Below are positions 1 to 9,500 of a DNA stretch of 47,189 nt, piece after piece; the stretch's first letter is position 1; the number at the start of each line of letters is the position of its first letter. The notes beneath the pieces were generated by a model, which ran no database searches, was not told the origin of the DNA, and worked only from the letters and a program-made list of their open reading frames with translations. The stretch comes from a bacterium (lineage in GTDB: Bacteria; Armatimonadota; Zipacnadia; Zipacnadales; UBA11051), in contig JAJFUB010000123.1 of assembly GCA_021372615.1 (NCBI GenBank), forward strand, positions 1 to 47,189, in the 5' to 3' direction. The position numbers and the translations under genes were made by a program.

Positions 1-13
1 GGCCTGCCCGAAT

Positions 14-42
14 GCGCGCGTGGGGACACGCGCGCCCACGCG
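14..42. repeat. Palindromic repeat, family A, single arm
   Basis: This 29-base unit contains a perfect 9-base inverted repeat, GCGCGCGTG (14-22) and CACGCGCGC (27-35), followed by CCACGCG. The same 29-base unit occurs twice, as an inverted pair, at 45587-45615 and 45635-45663, with one base different (position 23 here). It lies downstream of the minus-strand FAD oxidoreductase and could also end its transcript. The window edge prevents seeing whether a partner arm exists to the left. Confidence 0.7.
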
Positions 43-90
43 ACAACCACTTCGTCCACGCGGCAAACGCTTCGTCCACGCGGCAGCCAC
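31..90. repeat. Three 20-base tandem units
   Basis: Bases 51-70 and 71-90 both begin with TTCGTCCACGCGGCA and differ only in their last five bases. Bases 31-50 are a more diverged copy (cccacgcgacaaccac). The period is 20 bases. The first unit overlaps the end of the family A palindrome. The array sits just after the stop codon of the FAD oxidoreductase on the minus strand and codes for nothing recognisable. Confidence 0.6.
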
Positions 91-104
91 TGCCTCGCCG
101 CGAC

Positions 105-1424
105 CTACTCCGACACGTTCGCGCCGTTCGCCGCCAGCTTCTCCAGCAGCACTTCGGCCGGCAGTGCCCGGGGTGTGCAGGCTCTCTCCAAGCACAACGC
201 CGCTGCGGTGCCGGCCGCCTCCCCGAGGGCCCGACACGTGGGCTCGATGCGAATGGCCGCCTGGGCCTCGAAGGTCGCCGATATGCAGCGCCCGGCCACC
301 AGCAGATCATCCACCCCCAGTGGCACGAGGCAGCGGTACGGGATGTCGTGGTACTCGCCCGGCGGCAGCTTCTTGAGCGTGATGCCCACACCCGAGGGAT
401 TGTGCACATCCACCGGGTAGCTGCTCTTGGCGATGCGGTCGGGGAAGCGCGTGGGCTGCAGGCAGTCCTCGGCCGTCAGGACATACTCGCCGACGATGCG
501 GCGGCTCTCGCGAATGCCCGGCAGGGGCGCGGTCAGCACCAGGTAGGCGTCGTCGAAGCCCGCCAGGTAGCGCCGGCAGAACTCCATGATCTTCGGGATG
601 ACCTTGCGGCCCTGGACCTGCACCTTGGTCAGGTCCTCGGCCTTCGCGCCGTTGACAAACGTGATGCGCGGGCAGTTGAAGGCGACCTCCCCAGGGCGGC
701 CGGGGATGCTGAAAAACTGCACATAGCCGCCCTCCTCCGGGGCGAACACGCCGTCGGCCGTGGCCTGGTCCACAATGGCCTCGATCTTGGGGGCCACGGT
801 GAAGCCTTTGGAGAACCCCATGGACAGCTCCGGCGGCTGGCAGGGCCGGTCGGTCAGTTCGGTGATCTTCACGGCGAGGGCGTCCAGGTCCACGTTCCCC
901 AGGACGAAGCGAAGCGAAGCCGACTGGTTCAGCCCGTCCTCCGGCCGCCCGCTCTCACACGGCACGCCCGCCCGGAAGGCGATGTCGGCGTCGGCCGTGC
1001 AGTCCACGAACTGCCGAGCAGCGAACTCCTGCCGGCCGGACTTGTTGTAGGCGACGACACGCGTGAGGCGCCCGCTTTCGGTGACTGCTTCGGCCAGGAA
1101 GGTGTGATAGAGCAGCTCCACGCCCGCCTCCAGGGTCATGTCCTCCAGCACGTACTTGAGCAGCTCGTAGTTGAAGGCCGAGGACCGGCAGCCGCCGGGC
1201 CACGCCGCGAGCCGGTCAATGATCTCCTGGTGCATCCCGGTGATGAGCTGCTGGCCGCCGGCATGGTAGCTCATGTACGGGACGACGAGCGCCCCGGTCT
1301 GGCTGCCGCCCAGGAAGCCGAACTGCTCGACCAGGAGCGTCTTTGCCCCGCCCCGCGCGGCGGCGATGGCTGCACACGACCCGGCGGTTCCCCCGCCGCA
1401 GACAACAACATCATATCCACTCAT
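105..1424 (-). CDS. FAD-dependent oxidoreductase (FAD_oxidored type)
   Basis: A 439-residue flavoprotein without a signal peptide, so probably cytoplasmic. A Rossmann dinucleotide motif lies at the N-terminus (YDVVVCGGGTAGS, glycines 10-15), followed by an acidic strand end (LLVEQFGFLGG). The C-terminal segment DDLLVAGRCISATFEAQ with a following GEAAGTAAAL is typical of the FAD_oxidored family, whose members are annotated as FAD-dependent oxidoreductases of unknown substrate. The ATG at 1424 is preferred over an in-frame GTG at 1439 because GAGG lies nine bases before it. The gene diverges from a GH29 fucosidase, with a strong inverted repeat between them. The C-terminal half of the secreted fusion at 39286-42738 contains a related domain. 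The substrate cannot be told from sequence; oxidation of a sugar or sugar derivative is an inference from context. Confidence 0.9.
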   Translation of the reverse strand: MSGYDVVVCGGGTAGSCAAIAAARGGAKTLLVEQFGFLGGSQTGALVVPYMSYHAGGQQLITGMHQEIIDRLAAWPGGCRSSAFNYELLKYVLEDMTLEAGVELLYHTFLAEAVTESGRLTRVVAYNKSGRQEFAARQFVDCTADADIAFRAGVPCESGRPEDGLNQSASLRFVLGNVDLDALAVKITELTDRPCQPPELSMGFSKGFTVAPKIEAIVDQATADGVFAPEEGGYVQFFSIPGRPGEVAFNCPRITFVNGAKAEDLTKVQVQGRKVIPKIMEFCRRYLAGFDDAYLVLTAPLPGIRESRRIVGEYVLTAEDCLQPTRFPDRIAKSSYPVDVHNPSGVGITLKKLPPGEYHDIPYRCLVPLGVDDLLVAGRCISATFEAQAAIRIEPTCRALGEAAGTAAALCLERACTPRALPAEVLLEKLAANGANVSE

Positions 1425-1443
1425 GGTCACTGGCCTCACGGAC

Positions 1444-1474
1444 GGTGCGTGATGACGGTTGCGTCATCCGCACC
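1444..1474. promoter_or_regulatory. Inverted repeat in a divergent intergenic region, operator or hairpin candidate
   Basis: GGTGCG-t-GATGACG (1444-1457) and CGTCATCCGCACC (1462-1474) are inverted copies, perfect apart from one extra T, separated by GTTG. It lies 20 bases before the minus-strand oxidoreductase start and 125 bases before the plus-strand fucosidase. It may be an operator serving one or both genes, or a leader hairpin of the minus-strand transcript. Confidence 0.5.
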
Positions 1475-1599
1475 GGTTGGTTCGGGCTACACCGGCAAGG
1501 CACCTGCGCGCGGCGGTATGGAACCCGGCCAGCCGAACGGCAGGTGACAGCCTAGCAGCGGCGAACCCCTGCCCCATCACCTTTCAGCGCGAGGTCGTC

Positions 1600-2856
1600 A
1601 TGTCCGACTATCTGCCCACCGCCGTCCCCACCGCCCGGCAACTGGAATACCAGGACTGGGAGATGGGCCTGTTCCTGCACTTCGGCATTCGCACGTTCTA
1701 CGAGGGCCACCGCGACTGGGACGGCAAGCCCATGTTCTCGAAGGCCTTCGTCCCCAGCGCCCTCGACCCTGAGGACTGGGTCCTGTCAGCCAAGAACGCC
1801 GGGATGAAGTACCTGGTCCTGACCGCCAAGCACCACGACGGCTTCGCCAACTGGCCGAGTGAGTACACCGAGTTCCACTGCGGCAACTCGCCCTGGCGGA
1901 ACGGCGAAGGCAACGTCGTGCGGGACTTCATCGCCGCCTGCCGCAAGCACGACATGCACCCGGGGCTGTACTACTCACCCGCGCAGTGGGGCGGTACGGT
2001 GGACTTCAGGGGCGACGCCAAGGCCTACGATGACTACTTCATCAACCAGATCAGCGAGATCCTCGAGCCGTACGGGCCGATTGACGTCCTCTGGTTCGAC
2101 GGCTGCGGCAGCGCCGACCACGAGTACGACTGGCAGCGCATCACCGACCACATCCGCAAGCTCCAGCCGGAGGTGAACATCTTCAGCATGGGCACGGACC
2201 CGAACTTCACCTGGGTCGGCAATGAAGCGGGCATCGCGCCGGTGCCGAACTGGAACACGCGCGTGGCCGACCAGGGCGCGCCGATTGACGGGCAGCAGCC
2301 GGTCAAGTGGCTCCCGGCCGAGTGCGACTGCATGATGCGCTTCTCCAACTGGTTCTACAGCGATCAAGACGAGCACACCGTCAAGAGCGTGGAGCAACTC
2401 ATGGGGCTGTACTACTACTCGGTGGGGCGCGGGTGCAACCTGCTCATCAACATTGGGCCCGACCGGCGGGGGCTGCTGCCGGACAAGGACCGCGCCCGGC
2501 TGCTGCAGTTCGGCGAGGAGATCCGGCGACGCTTCGGCCGGCCGCTGGCCACGCTGGACGCCTTCACGCGCGAGGGGGACACGTGGACCTACGCCTCCCC
2601 TGAGCCGTTCCTGGTGGATCACGTCATCACCCAGGAGGACCTTACGCGCGGCGAGCACGTGCGGCGCTTCGTGGTCGAGGCGGTGCTGACCCACGGGGGA
2701 CCGGCGGGCACCATCTGCCTGTGGGAGGGGCAGAACCTGGGCCACAAGCAGATCTGCCCGTTCTCCCAGCTTCAGGTGCGTCAGATCCGCCTGCGCGTGA
2801 CGGAGTCCGATGGCCCCGTCAGCCTGCGCGCCCTGGAGCTGCACAAGACGCGGTAG
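1600..2856 (+). CDS. GH29 alpha-L-fucosidase, cytoplasmic
   Basis: A 418-residue protein of glycoside hydrolase family 29, which releases alpha-linked L-fucose by a retaining mechanism. Family landmarks are MGLFLHFGI near the N-terminus, YLVLTAKHHDGFANWPS, and IDVLWFDGCGS, in which Asp167 aligns with the family nucleophile. The late segment CNLLINIGPDRRGLLP is also typical. A C-terminal beta domain of about 100 residues follows. No signal peptide is present, so it should act on imported oligosaccharides. The ATG at 1600 has GAGG five bases before it; the reading frame is open further upstream but without a better start. It is divergent from the oxidoreductase at 105-1424. It is one of three GH29 genes in the window, each clearly different in sequence. 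Confidence 0.93.
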   Translation: MSDYLPTAVPTARQLEYQDWEMGLFLHFGIRTFYEGHRDWDGKPMFSKAFVPSALDPEDWVLSAKNAGMKYLVLTAKHHDGFANWPSEYTEFHCGNSPWRNGEGNVVRDFIAACRKHDMHPGLYYSPAQWGGTVDFRGDAKAYDDYFINQISEILEPYGPIDVLWFDGCGSADHEYDWQRITDHIRKLQPEVNIFSMGTDPNFTWVGNEAGIAPVPNWNTRVADQGAPIDGQQPVKWLPAECDCMMRFSNWFYSDQDEHTVKSVEQLMGLYYYSVGRGCNLLINIGPDRRGLLPDKDRARLLQFGEEIRRRFGRPLATLDAFTREGDTWTYASPEPFLVDHVITQEDLTRGEHVRRFVVEAVLTHGGPAGTICLWEGQNLGHKQICPFSQLQVRQIRLRVTESDGPVSLRALELHKTR

Positions 2857-2875
2857 CCGCGGCGACCAAATGGGG

Positions 2876-2881
2876 TATAAT
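2876..2881 (+). promoter_or_regulatory. -10 box placed for a leaderless transcript
   Basis: A perfect TATAAT ends six bases before the ATG at 2888, so the expected transcription start falls on or next to the start codon. No convincing -35 box or Shine-Dalgarno sequence is seen before this ATG. This fits leaderless translation of the two-gene module that follows. Confidence 0.55.
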
Positions 2882-2887
2882 GCGAGC

Positions 2888-3202
2888 ATGATCGAGACCA
2901 GCGAGATCCCGAAGACGTATGAAGAGGCCGTCACGACACTCGCGCGCTGGCAGGGGGAGATAGCCGACCCGGATCTCGTCATCTACGCGTGCCTGGACCC
3001 CGAGCATCAGGTGGTCCGGCTGATTGAGATCAGCGCGGGCTTCGTCAGCACCAACCCGCCCCACCCCTGGGCACTGGGGCCAACGCCGTATTTCCCCTAT
3101 AGGAGCGAAGTCTTGCTGCTGACGCCGGGGGACTGGGAAGCCAGCAGGATTCCAGACGACTGGGCCTGCCTGACGCGCGAGCAGGTGTGGCCTCAAGCAT
3201 GA
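2888..3202 (+). CDS. Small conserved protein, partner of the HEPN-like gene
   Basis: A 104-residue soluble protein without a signal peptide or membrane segment. It begins MIETSEIPKTYEEAV, has a core around VRLIEISAGFV, then PYFPYRSEVLLLTPGDWE and a Trp-rich acidic end. I recall similar short proteins ('FPFRS...LTP.EW' type) in planctomycetes and cyanobacteria next to HEPN-like genes, but no function is known to me. The ATG at 2888 is chosen because TATAAT lies just before it and the next gene starts inside its stop codon (ATGA, 3199-3202), so the two are translationally coupled. It could be an antitoxin or regulator of its neighbour; that is inference. Confidence 0.75.
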   Translation: MIETSEIPKTYEEAVTTLARWQGEIADPDLVIYACLDPEHQVVRLIEISAGFVSTNPPHPWALGPTPYFPYRSEVLLLTPGDWEASRIPDDWACLTREQVWPQA

Positions 3203-3726
3203 CCAAGGCCCACGCGTTCTTCCGTCAGGCCGCCAGTGACTTCCGCGTGTTTGAGTTGCTGCTGTCGCAACCAGGCCTGCCGCAATGCCATGCACTCCAC
3301 TATCTGCAGATGGCGAGCGAGAAGCTGGCGAAAGCGATCTTCCTGGCGGGCGACCCATCGTTCAACTACAGGCGCCATGCAGTGCTGCGCAACCTACACC
3401 AACCACTTCGGCGTCAGGACGTCTGCCGGATGCTCGGCTTCGGCAGCATGAAGCAGTACGAGGCCACGCTGAACGGACTAAGGCCCGTGCTGGACCAGAT
3501 TGAGCACCTGTGTCCCGCCGTGGACGATGGCGCCGCCGCGGACACGACCCCTAACGTGGAGTACCCGTGGCTCGGACGGGACGGGCAAGCGGGCCTCACG
3601 TGGCTGGTTCCAGCCGACCACCAGTTCGAGCTTGTTGCGGAGTTGCTGAAGCCTCGCCACGCTGGCTTGACCGCACTGCAGTTCATCGCCCTGCTCCTGG
3701 AACGCCTCTCACCGATCATCGAGTGA
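3199..3726 (+). CDS. HEPN-like domain protein
   Basis: A 175-residue, mainly helical protein. The segment CHALHYLQMASEKLAKAIF matches the second helix signature of HEPN-superfamily proteins, many of which are RNases or nucleic-acid-binding partners in toxin-antitoxin and defence systems. A later PNVEYPWLG segment and WLVPADHQF recall a stand-alone HEPN-like group. The canonical HEPN RNase motif R-x4-6-H is not evident: RRHAVLRNLH gives the wrong spacing. Nuclease activity is therefore uncertain. The ATG at 3199 overlaps the upstream stop as ATGA; an in-frame GTG at 3187 is the alternative. Base composition looks somewhat less GC-rich than the flanking glycosidase genes, which may point to transfer. 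Confidence 0.75.
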   Translation: MTKAHAFFRQAASDFRVFELLLSQPGLPQCHALHYLQMASEKLAKAIFLAGDPSFNYRRHAVLRNLHQPLRRQDVCRMLGFGSMKQYEATLNGLRPVLDQIEHLCPAVDDGAAADTTPNVEYPWLGRDGQAGLTWLVPADHQFELVAELLKPRHAGLTALQFIALLLERLSPIIE

Positions 3727-3747
3727 CAGGATGGCGGACAGCACTGT

Positions 3748-6486
3748 TCACGGCTTCGCCACCAGCCGATACCGCAGCGTCACCTCCTGCCCCGCCGTGA
3801 AGCGGGACGGCAGGCTTACCAGTGCGCGGCCATACGTGTGCTTGCCGTTGTAGTGGTCCACCGTCTCGTCCTGCCCCAGCGTCACGGCTAGCGGCTCCGC
3901 GAAGACGACACTGTGCCCCTGGCCGGCGGCGTCGCTGAAGCGTATCGTCGTGGCAGGCTTCCCGCTCTCGACCGGCTGGCCCTGTGCGTCCAGCAGCTTG
4001 ACCTGCATGTCCGGCTTGATGTCCGTTAGCGGGTACGGCAGGCACTCCCACACGTTCTGGCAGGTGAAGTCCGCCTCGCTCTTGGCCGCAAGCGCACACT
4101 CGATGCCGTCATCCAGGAAGCGGTACGCGCGGCGGTAGGTCAGCGGCGTCTCGCGGATCTTCCCGGTCAGTTCCGCCGTGCCGCGCTCCGTATCCAGCTT
4201 GCTCTTCACGTCCATGTAATAGGGCCACAGCACCCGGTCCTCCCCCACCTTGACCAGTAGTGTGTTCGCCCGTGACGCGCCCCAGTTCTTGCTCAGCAGC
4301 GACACGCCGAAGCCCGGCGACCAGAACAGGCACAGGCCGTCGTTGTGCGGGTACTGCTCGCCGTAGTCCTTCGGCCGCACGCCCATCTGCCACTCCTGGT
4401 AGGCCACGCCGCAGTACAAGAAGGCATAGTAGGCAGGGCGCTTGACGCAGAAGAACTCGTCGCCGAAGTTGCGGGCAAAGCGCTCCTCGGCCACGCAGGG
4501 GAGCTTCCCGGGCAGGCACTTGTTCTCGTAGATGCGCCAGTTGGCGAAGTTGATGTCGAAGGCGCCGCTCGCCCGACCGGTATTGGCTGGCTCCTTCGCG
4601 AAAAAGTCGTCCGGCAGGTAGTGGGCCGCTTTGCGCAGGTCCTCCTCGGCCTTCCGCCGACCTGCCTCGTCAGTGATCGGCTCGTAGTACGCCCAGGTGC
4701 CGTGCCCCGGATAGCGCAGGCCAGCCTCGGGCAGGTTGTCCGACATCGGCCCCAGCCCCGCGCCGTACTGGGGGCCGACCCAATCACCCGGCGTCCGGTG
4801 GCAGTAGCCGCTGCTGGCCAGCCACGTGTCATTCGGCTCGGGGACGATGGTGTGGTTGAACAGGTTGTAGGCATTGCGCAGCGATTCGAGTAGGCGAGGG
4901 TCCTGGGAGTGGTGGTAGATCTCCGACAGCGAGTGGCCGGTGATGCCGTTGTAGGTGGCGTCGGGGCCGTTGGCCTCGGTCATGTAGCCGGCCGGGCGCT
5001 GGCCCTGGAAGAGGCAGTCTATCAGCCAGTGGACGTTGCGCAGGACCGCCTGCTTGTACTGCTCCTCGCCCGTCCCCTCATAGTAGCGCCACAGCCCGAC
5101 GAGCAGGATCGTCCACTGATTGGTGCAGCCGCCAACCGTGCCGTACAGGAAGCGGTCCGTCAGCCGCTGCTGCCCGGCATGCCAGATGGCCTGCACGTCG
5201 GTGGGCACGTCCTTGTACACGAGCGAGAACGCCCCGCTCTGGGAGTGCTCCAGCGTGAAGGCATGGATGCCCACATAGTAGGTGTTGCTGATGTTGCAGT
5301 ACTCGCCCTCGCGCAGGACCATCTGATCGAGCAGCGCGCCGATGATGATGCGGTTGAGCAACTGCGGGTTGTGGTAGTACGGGTTGAGGCTCGCCTGCAT
5401 CCAGTACATCGCGGCGAGGTCCTTGTTGAGCCCGGCGAAGGTCTCCAGGCCGGTGCGGTCGTAGTCGGCCAGCGGGTTGCCGGCCTTGGCTTGACCCTCC
5501 TTGTCCTTCCAAGTCCAGATGGCGCCGAACCACGGACTCTTCGGGTCGAGGTTCTGGGTCGCCAGGATCGGCGGCAGACATGCCATCACGCCATAGTAGC
5601 CAAACAGCAGCGTGTTGCGGCCGGGCTCCTTCAGCAGTTCCGGCATCAGCTTGTCCAGCGGCGCGACAGGCACCGCGTAGTCCGACGAGGGGCGCTGCTT
5701 GTACTGCTGCAGCAGCTTCCAGGCAGCTACCTGGTGCCTGTGGAAGCACACGCTGCCATCCGGCATGACGTCCACGCTGGCGTGGATGGCCTTCGCGGCG
5801 TCGGCTGAGGGGCACAGGATGATCGGGTAGCCCTTGAAGTCCAGCCGGTAGAAGTCGCCCGTGGCCTGCAAGCGCCAGACGTGCTCCCCCGTGGGCAGCG
5901 CCACTGCGCCGTCGCGCTTCTCCTTGGTCAGCTCCAGCTTCGCCGCGCCGGTCTCATCCAGCAGCTTGAGGCTGTCCAGTTGGTCGGCGGCGGCGACCGG
6001 CAGCCTCGGCAGTCCCGGGGGCAGGTAGACGTAGGTGTCGGCGAACTGATCCTTGACGCCGGTCAGCCACTGCAGGTGGCCGAACACGCCGAACTCCAGC
6101 TCGGGCGTGGTCTGTAGCTCCACGGTCGAGCGTCCCCAGGACACGCTGTAGCCGCCGGTGACGACGACCTGGTACACGCCCGGCCCGGCGGCCGCGATCT
6201 TGCCCTGGTACACATCGGGCTCAGGCTTGGCGATGACCTCACCCGGGAACTCGTGCCGCAGCACCAGCTTCTCCTGCGGGTCGAACACCCGCAGCAGCGT
6301 CGGGGTCGGGCGATCTTTGCGCCAGGGCTGCATGACCCTGACGCCCAGGTCGAAGGCCTGCCCCGTGGGGTTGACGAGATAGAACGTCAGCCCGTCGTTG
6401 AGGCAGAACGGCCCGGGGAAGGGCTTGGCGGCGCAGGGGAGCGCCGCCAGGATGAGCGCCAGTCCGGCGATGCCAACGCGAGACAT
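3748..6486 (-). CDS. Large secreted protein with probable alpha/alpha-barrel core
   Basis: A 912-residue protein with a clear signal peptide (MSRVGIAGLALILAALPCAA). After a beta-rich N-terminal part of about 200 residues there is a long helical region with many Trp, Tyr and His residues (NPYYHNPQLLNR, GGCTNQWTILLVGLWRYYEGTG, GITGHSLSEIYHH) that looks like an (alpha/alpha) toroid of the kind used by lyases and hydrolases. A beta-sandwich end (LPSRFTAGQEVTLRYRLV) follows. I cannot assign a known family or catalytic residues. It lies 46 bases downstream of another large secreted protein on the same strand, so the two are probably co-transcribed. A role in polysaccharide breakdown is inferred from fold impression and neighbours. 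Confidence 0.85.
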   Translation of the reverse strand: MSRVGIAGLALILAALPCAAKPFPGPFCLNDGLTFYLVNPTGQAFDLGVRVMQPWRKDRPTPTLLRVFDPQEKLVLRHEFPGEVIAKPEPDVYQGKIAAAGPGVYQVVVTGGYSVSWGRSTVELQTTPELEFGVFGHLQWLTGVKDQFADTYVYLPPGLPRLPVAAADQLDSLKLLDETGAAKLELTKEKRDGAVALPTGEHVWRLQATGDFYRLDFKGYPIILCPSADAAKAIHASVDVMPDGSVCFHRHQVAAWKLLQQYKQRPSSDYAVPVAPLDKLMPELLKEPGRNTLLFGYYGVMACLPPILATQNLDPKSPWFGAIWTWKDKEGQAKAGNPLADYDRTGLETFAGLNKDLAAMYWMQASLNPYYHNPQLLNRIIIGALLDQMVLREGEYCNISNTYYVGIHAFTLEHSQSGAFSLVYKDVPTDVQAIWHAGQQRLTDRFLYGTVGGCTNQWTILLVGLWRYYEGTGEEQYKQAVLRNVHWLIDCLFQGQRPAGYMTEANGPDATYNGITGHSLSEIYHHSQDPRLLESLRNAYNLFNHTIVPEPNDTWLASSGYCHRTPGDWVGPQYGAGLGPMSDNLPEAGLRYPGHGTWAYYEPITDEAGRRKAEEDLRKAAHYLPDDFFAKEPANTGRASGAFDINFANWRIYENKCLPGKLPCVAEERFARNFGDEFFCVKRPAYYAFLYCGVAYQEWQMGVRPKDYGEQYPHNDGLCLFWSPGFGVSLLSKNWGASRANTLLVKVGEDRVLWPYYMDVKSKLDTERGTAELTGKIRETPLTYRRAYRFLDDGIECALAAKSEADFTCQNVWECLPYPLTDIKPDMQVKLLDAQGQPVESGKPATTIRFSDAAGQGHSVVFAEPLAVTLGQDETVDHYNGKHTYGRALVSLPSRFTAGQEVTLRYRLVAKP

Positions 6487-6532
6487 GCACCATCATCTCC
6501 TCAAGACGGTCTCGGGACGCGACCGCGCCCCG

Positions 6533-9500
6533 TCAGTACTCGACCTTGATGCTGAAGCTGCTCGGCCCGGGCTTCAGGATGACCAGCTCACGGGCGGGAT
6601 CTGTCTCGGCATGCGGCCGACCGTTCACCAGCACCCGCCGCCAGTGCTTGCCTTCAGGATGGCGCAGGCGCAGGACAAGGCGCTGCCAGGGGTTGCGGGT
6701 GGGCGGGCGGACGGTCGCGGTCAGGGAGCCCTGGCCTACTGCCGAATCCACCCGGAGGCTCACCGGCCCGAACTCGGTCGGCAGGTTCTCCAGCCGGATC
6801 GTCTTGCCGTGCTCGAACCACGCCCGCGGAGTGCCGTAGAGCAAGCGCAGTTCTGTGTTCGGCTCGCCCCACTTTGCCGGGGCTTCCATGACCAGCATCT
6901 CCCGCAGCAGCAGCATGGCGACGGCGCTGGAGCACGGGACCGGGTCACTCATGTCCGGGACCCTGTACTGACTGCGCACGTGTAGGTCGCTCGCGTACAG
7001 CAGGTTCGTCTCCCGCGAGGCAAAGGTCGTGTGGTCCATGCTGAAGGCCAGGTAGGCGTAGAAGCCCAGCAGGAACTCGTTGACCTGGTCCTGCTGGAGC
7101 TTGGACAGCATGTAGCCCAGGCCGTACAGGCCATCGAGGCCGCCCGGCCCCACATCGCGACGGAAGCGCGGCAGCAGGCAGAACGTGCGGTTGTCCTGCT
7201 CCATCCAGTCCGTCAGGTAGCGCATCTGCTGCCCGCCCGGCTCCAGGGCCGTCAGGTCCAGCAGACAGCCGATGAAGAGCTGGTCGTAGTCGTTGCCGAC
7301 CGGCGCCTTGGCGTAGAGCTGCAGCGGCAGGAACGGCGGCGTGCGGTCGCGCAGCACGTTGCCCTCGACGGCACGATCCAGGCAGGCGCGGTAGTCCGCC
7401 GCCTCCTGGCGATAGCGCTCCGCGGTAGTCTTGTCCCCCAGGTCGTCCAGCAGCCACGCTGTGTCCACAAGCCCCTTCCAGCAACAAAAGTTGGCATAGA
7501 GGGCGTAGCACTGCAACTCCGAGATGTCACCGCCATACGACCACTTCGGCAGCAGCCCCCAGTGCAGCGGCTTCTCGCCGTTCTCCAGCACCATCGTCCG
7601 CCGCCGCTGGGCGACCGTCCATTCGGCGCACTCGCGGATGAGCGGCAAGTGCGTCTCGATCCACGCCCGGTTGCGGGTGAGCCTGTAGAGCCGGATCGCG
7701 TACGAGGGCTGCAGCCCGTTGCGGTACTGCTGGTGCCGGTCGGCATACTTCTTGTACTCCGGCACCTTCACCAGGAACTGCGGCGTGAGGTACGTGTGGT
7801 CCATGTAGCGCTCGGCATCAGCGGAGAAGCCGGACTGCGCCAGCGCCATCATGGCGTAGCCCTCCTCGACGCCGTACAGGTTGCCGTCATAGACCGAGGG
7901 GTACGACCCGTAGGGCATGACATCGCCATCGGCGTTGATGAAGAGCTGGGTGAGGACAGCCTTGTAGAGGTTGTTGACGCGCGCCTCGGGCACCTCGACG
8001 ACGGCCGCGGGCTTGAGGAGGCTGTCCCAGTACGCGACGGGCTGCTCGCCCAGCGTCTCGGCCAGCCGGCGCAAATCCGTGAACTCCGGGACCGCGGGCG
8101 ACAGCGGTTGCACGACCTTGATGATGCGTTCGGCGTCATTGCCCAGCTCGAACGGGACGCGAACGGTGTTGGGATCACCGGGGAAGGCTTCGAGGTGCTC
8201 GCCGATCAGTACGACCTCGCTGCCGCGCAGGAGGCGGTCGCCCTGGATCGTCAGCGGCTGGCCTTTGGCGTCAAGGGTGAGGTTCACGGAACTGCGGAGG
8301 CGATCGCCCTCGCCGCTGCGCGTCACCAGCACGGTCAGCAGCAAGCACGGGCACGTCTCACCCGGCCCGGCGTACCCGACACCCGCCATGAGCGTCACCC
8401 CGAGGTCCGCCAGGCGCCCCGCAGTCACCGTCGCCGGCATCCAGCCCTGGGCCAGACAGCGACTGACGGTGTCCCTGCTGTCGGCGAGGCGCTCCCGCCT
8501 GTCCCCGAACGAGACCCGCAGCGGCACGCTGGAGAGGACGTCGCCGTCCCACGTCACGCCGACCTCGCGCTGGTCATCCTTGAGCCCTAGCAGCGCCCGG
8601 GCGGGTGTCATGGGGAGTGCGGCGGTCGCCAGCGCCTCGAAGCTCGGCTCCTGGCCGGAGGTGAGCTGACTGCGCGTGAAGGCGTCGCTGACCAGCCGAT
8701 CGGGCCACACGTTGGGCGCCACAGGGAGGTACCGGTACGCCTCGATCTCGACGGGCGGAGGGCAGCCGGCCGGCCACGCGAACGCCAGGGCCGTCGTGAC
8801 GGCCGGCTCGAAGGCGTAGGTCAGGCAGTGCCGGGCGTCGTCTCGCTGGAGCTTCAGCCCGGCCTGGACGGGCAGCCAGTGGCCGTCGGCGCCCAGCAGC
8901 ATCAGCGCGGGCGCGGTCGGCGGCAGTGCCCCTGCGAAGAAGAGCGCGGCTCCGTCCAGGACATGCGGGATCGGCCACGCCACGCCGACGCGAGCGCCCG
9001 TGGGGAGCTGCTCGCGCAGCGCCGCCAGCTTCCCATCCACCAGCTCCGGGGCTCCCACGCCGTCCTGCTCGCGGCGTCCCCACACCACCCCACGCGAGGC
9101 GTCCGGCTGCGTCTCGTGTAGACGGGCGATGTTGCGTTCGAGCGTCACCAGCTCCAGGGCTTTCAGTTCGTCCGCCGTCAGCTTCCGCATCCCCTCCAGC
9201 CCTGGCCGGGCCTCGGGCTGCATCAGCGGTGTGATCTCCTGCAGCGCCAGGAAGCCCCGCTCCGCTTCGCCGCCCCGCGGGTGCTGCAACAGGCGTATGG
9301 TGCGCGCCGTGACTGCCGGGAAGGTGATGACGCTGTGTTGGGCCGTGGGGCGCAGCCAGTCGCCGGGGCCGGTCAGCGACACCCAGTTGGCGTCGCTGAG
9401 CATGGCGACCCGGACGGCCTTCGGCCACCACTGCGGCTTGGTCCACCACAGGCCGACCTGGTTGAGGGTCACCGGCTGCGGCCAATCCAGGCGCACCCAG

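Noticed and set aside
31-90. 20-base tandem repeats as a CRISPR array
   Set aside because: The units are contiguous with no spacers, only three are present, and no cas genes are in the window.
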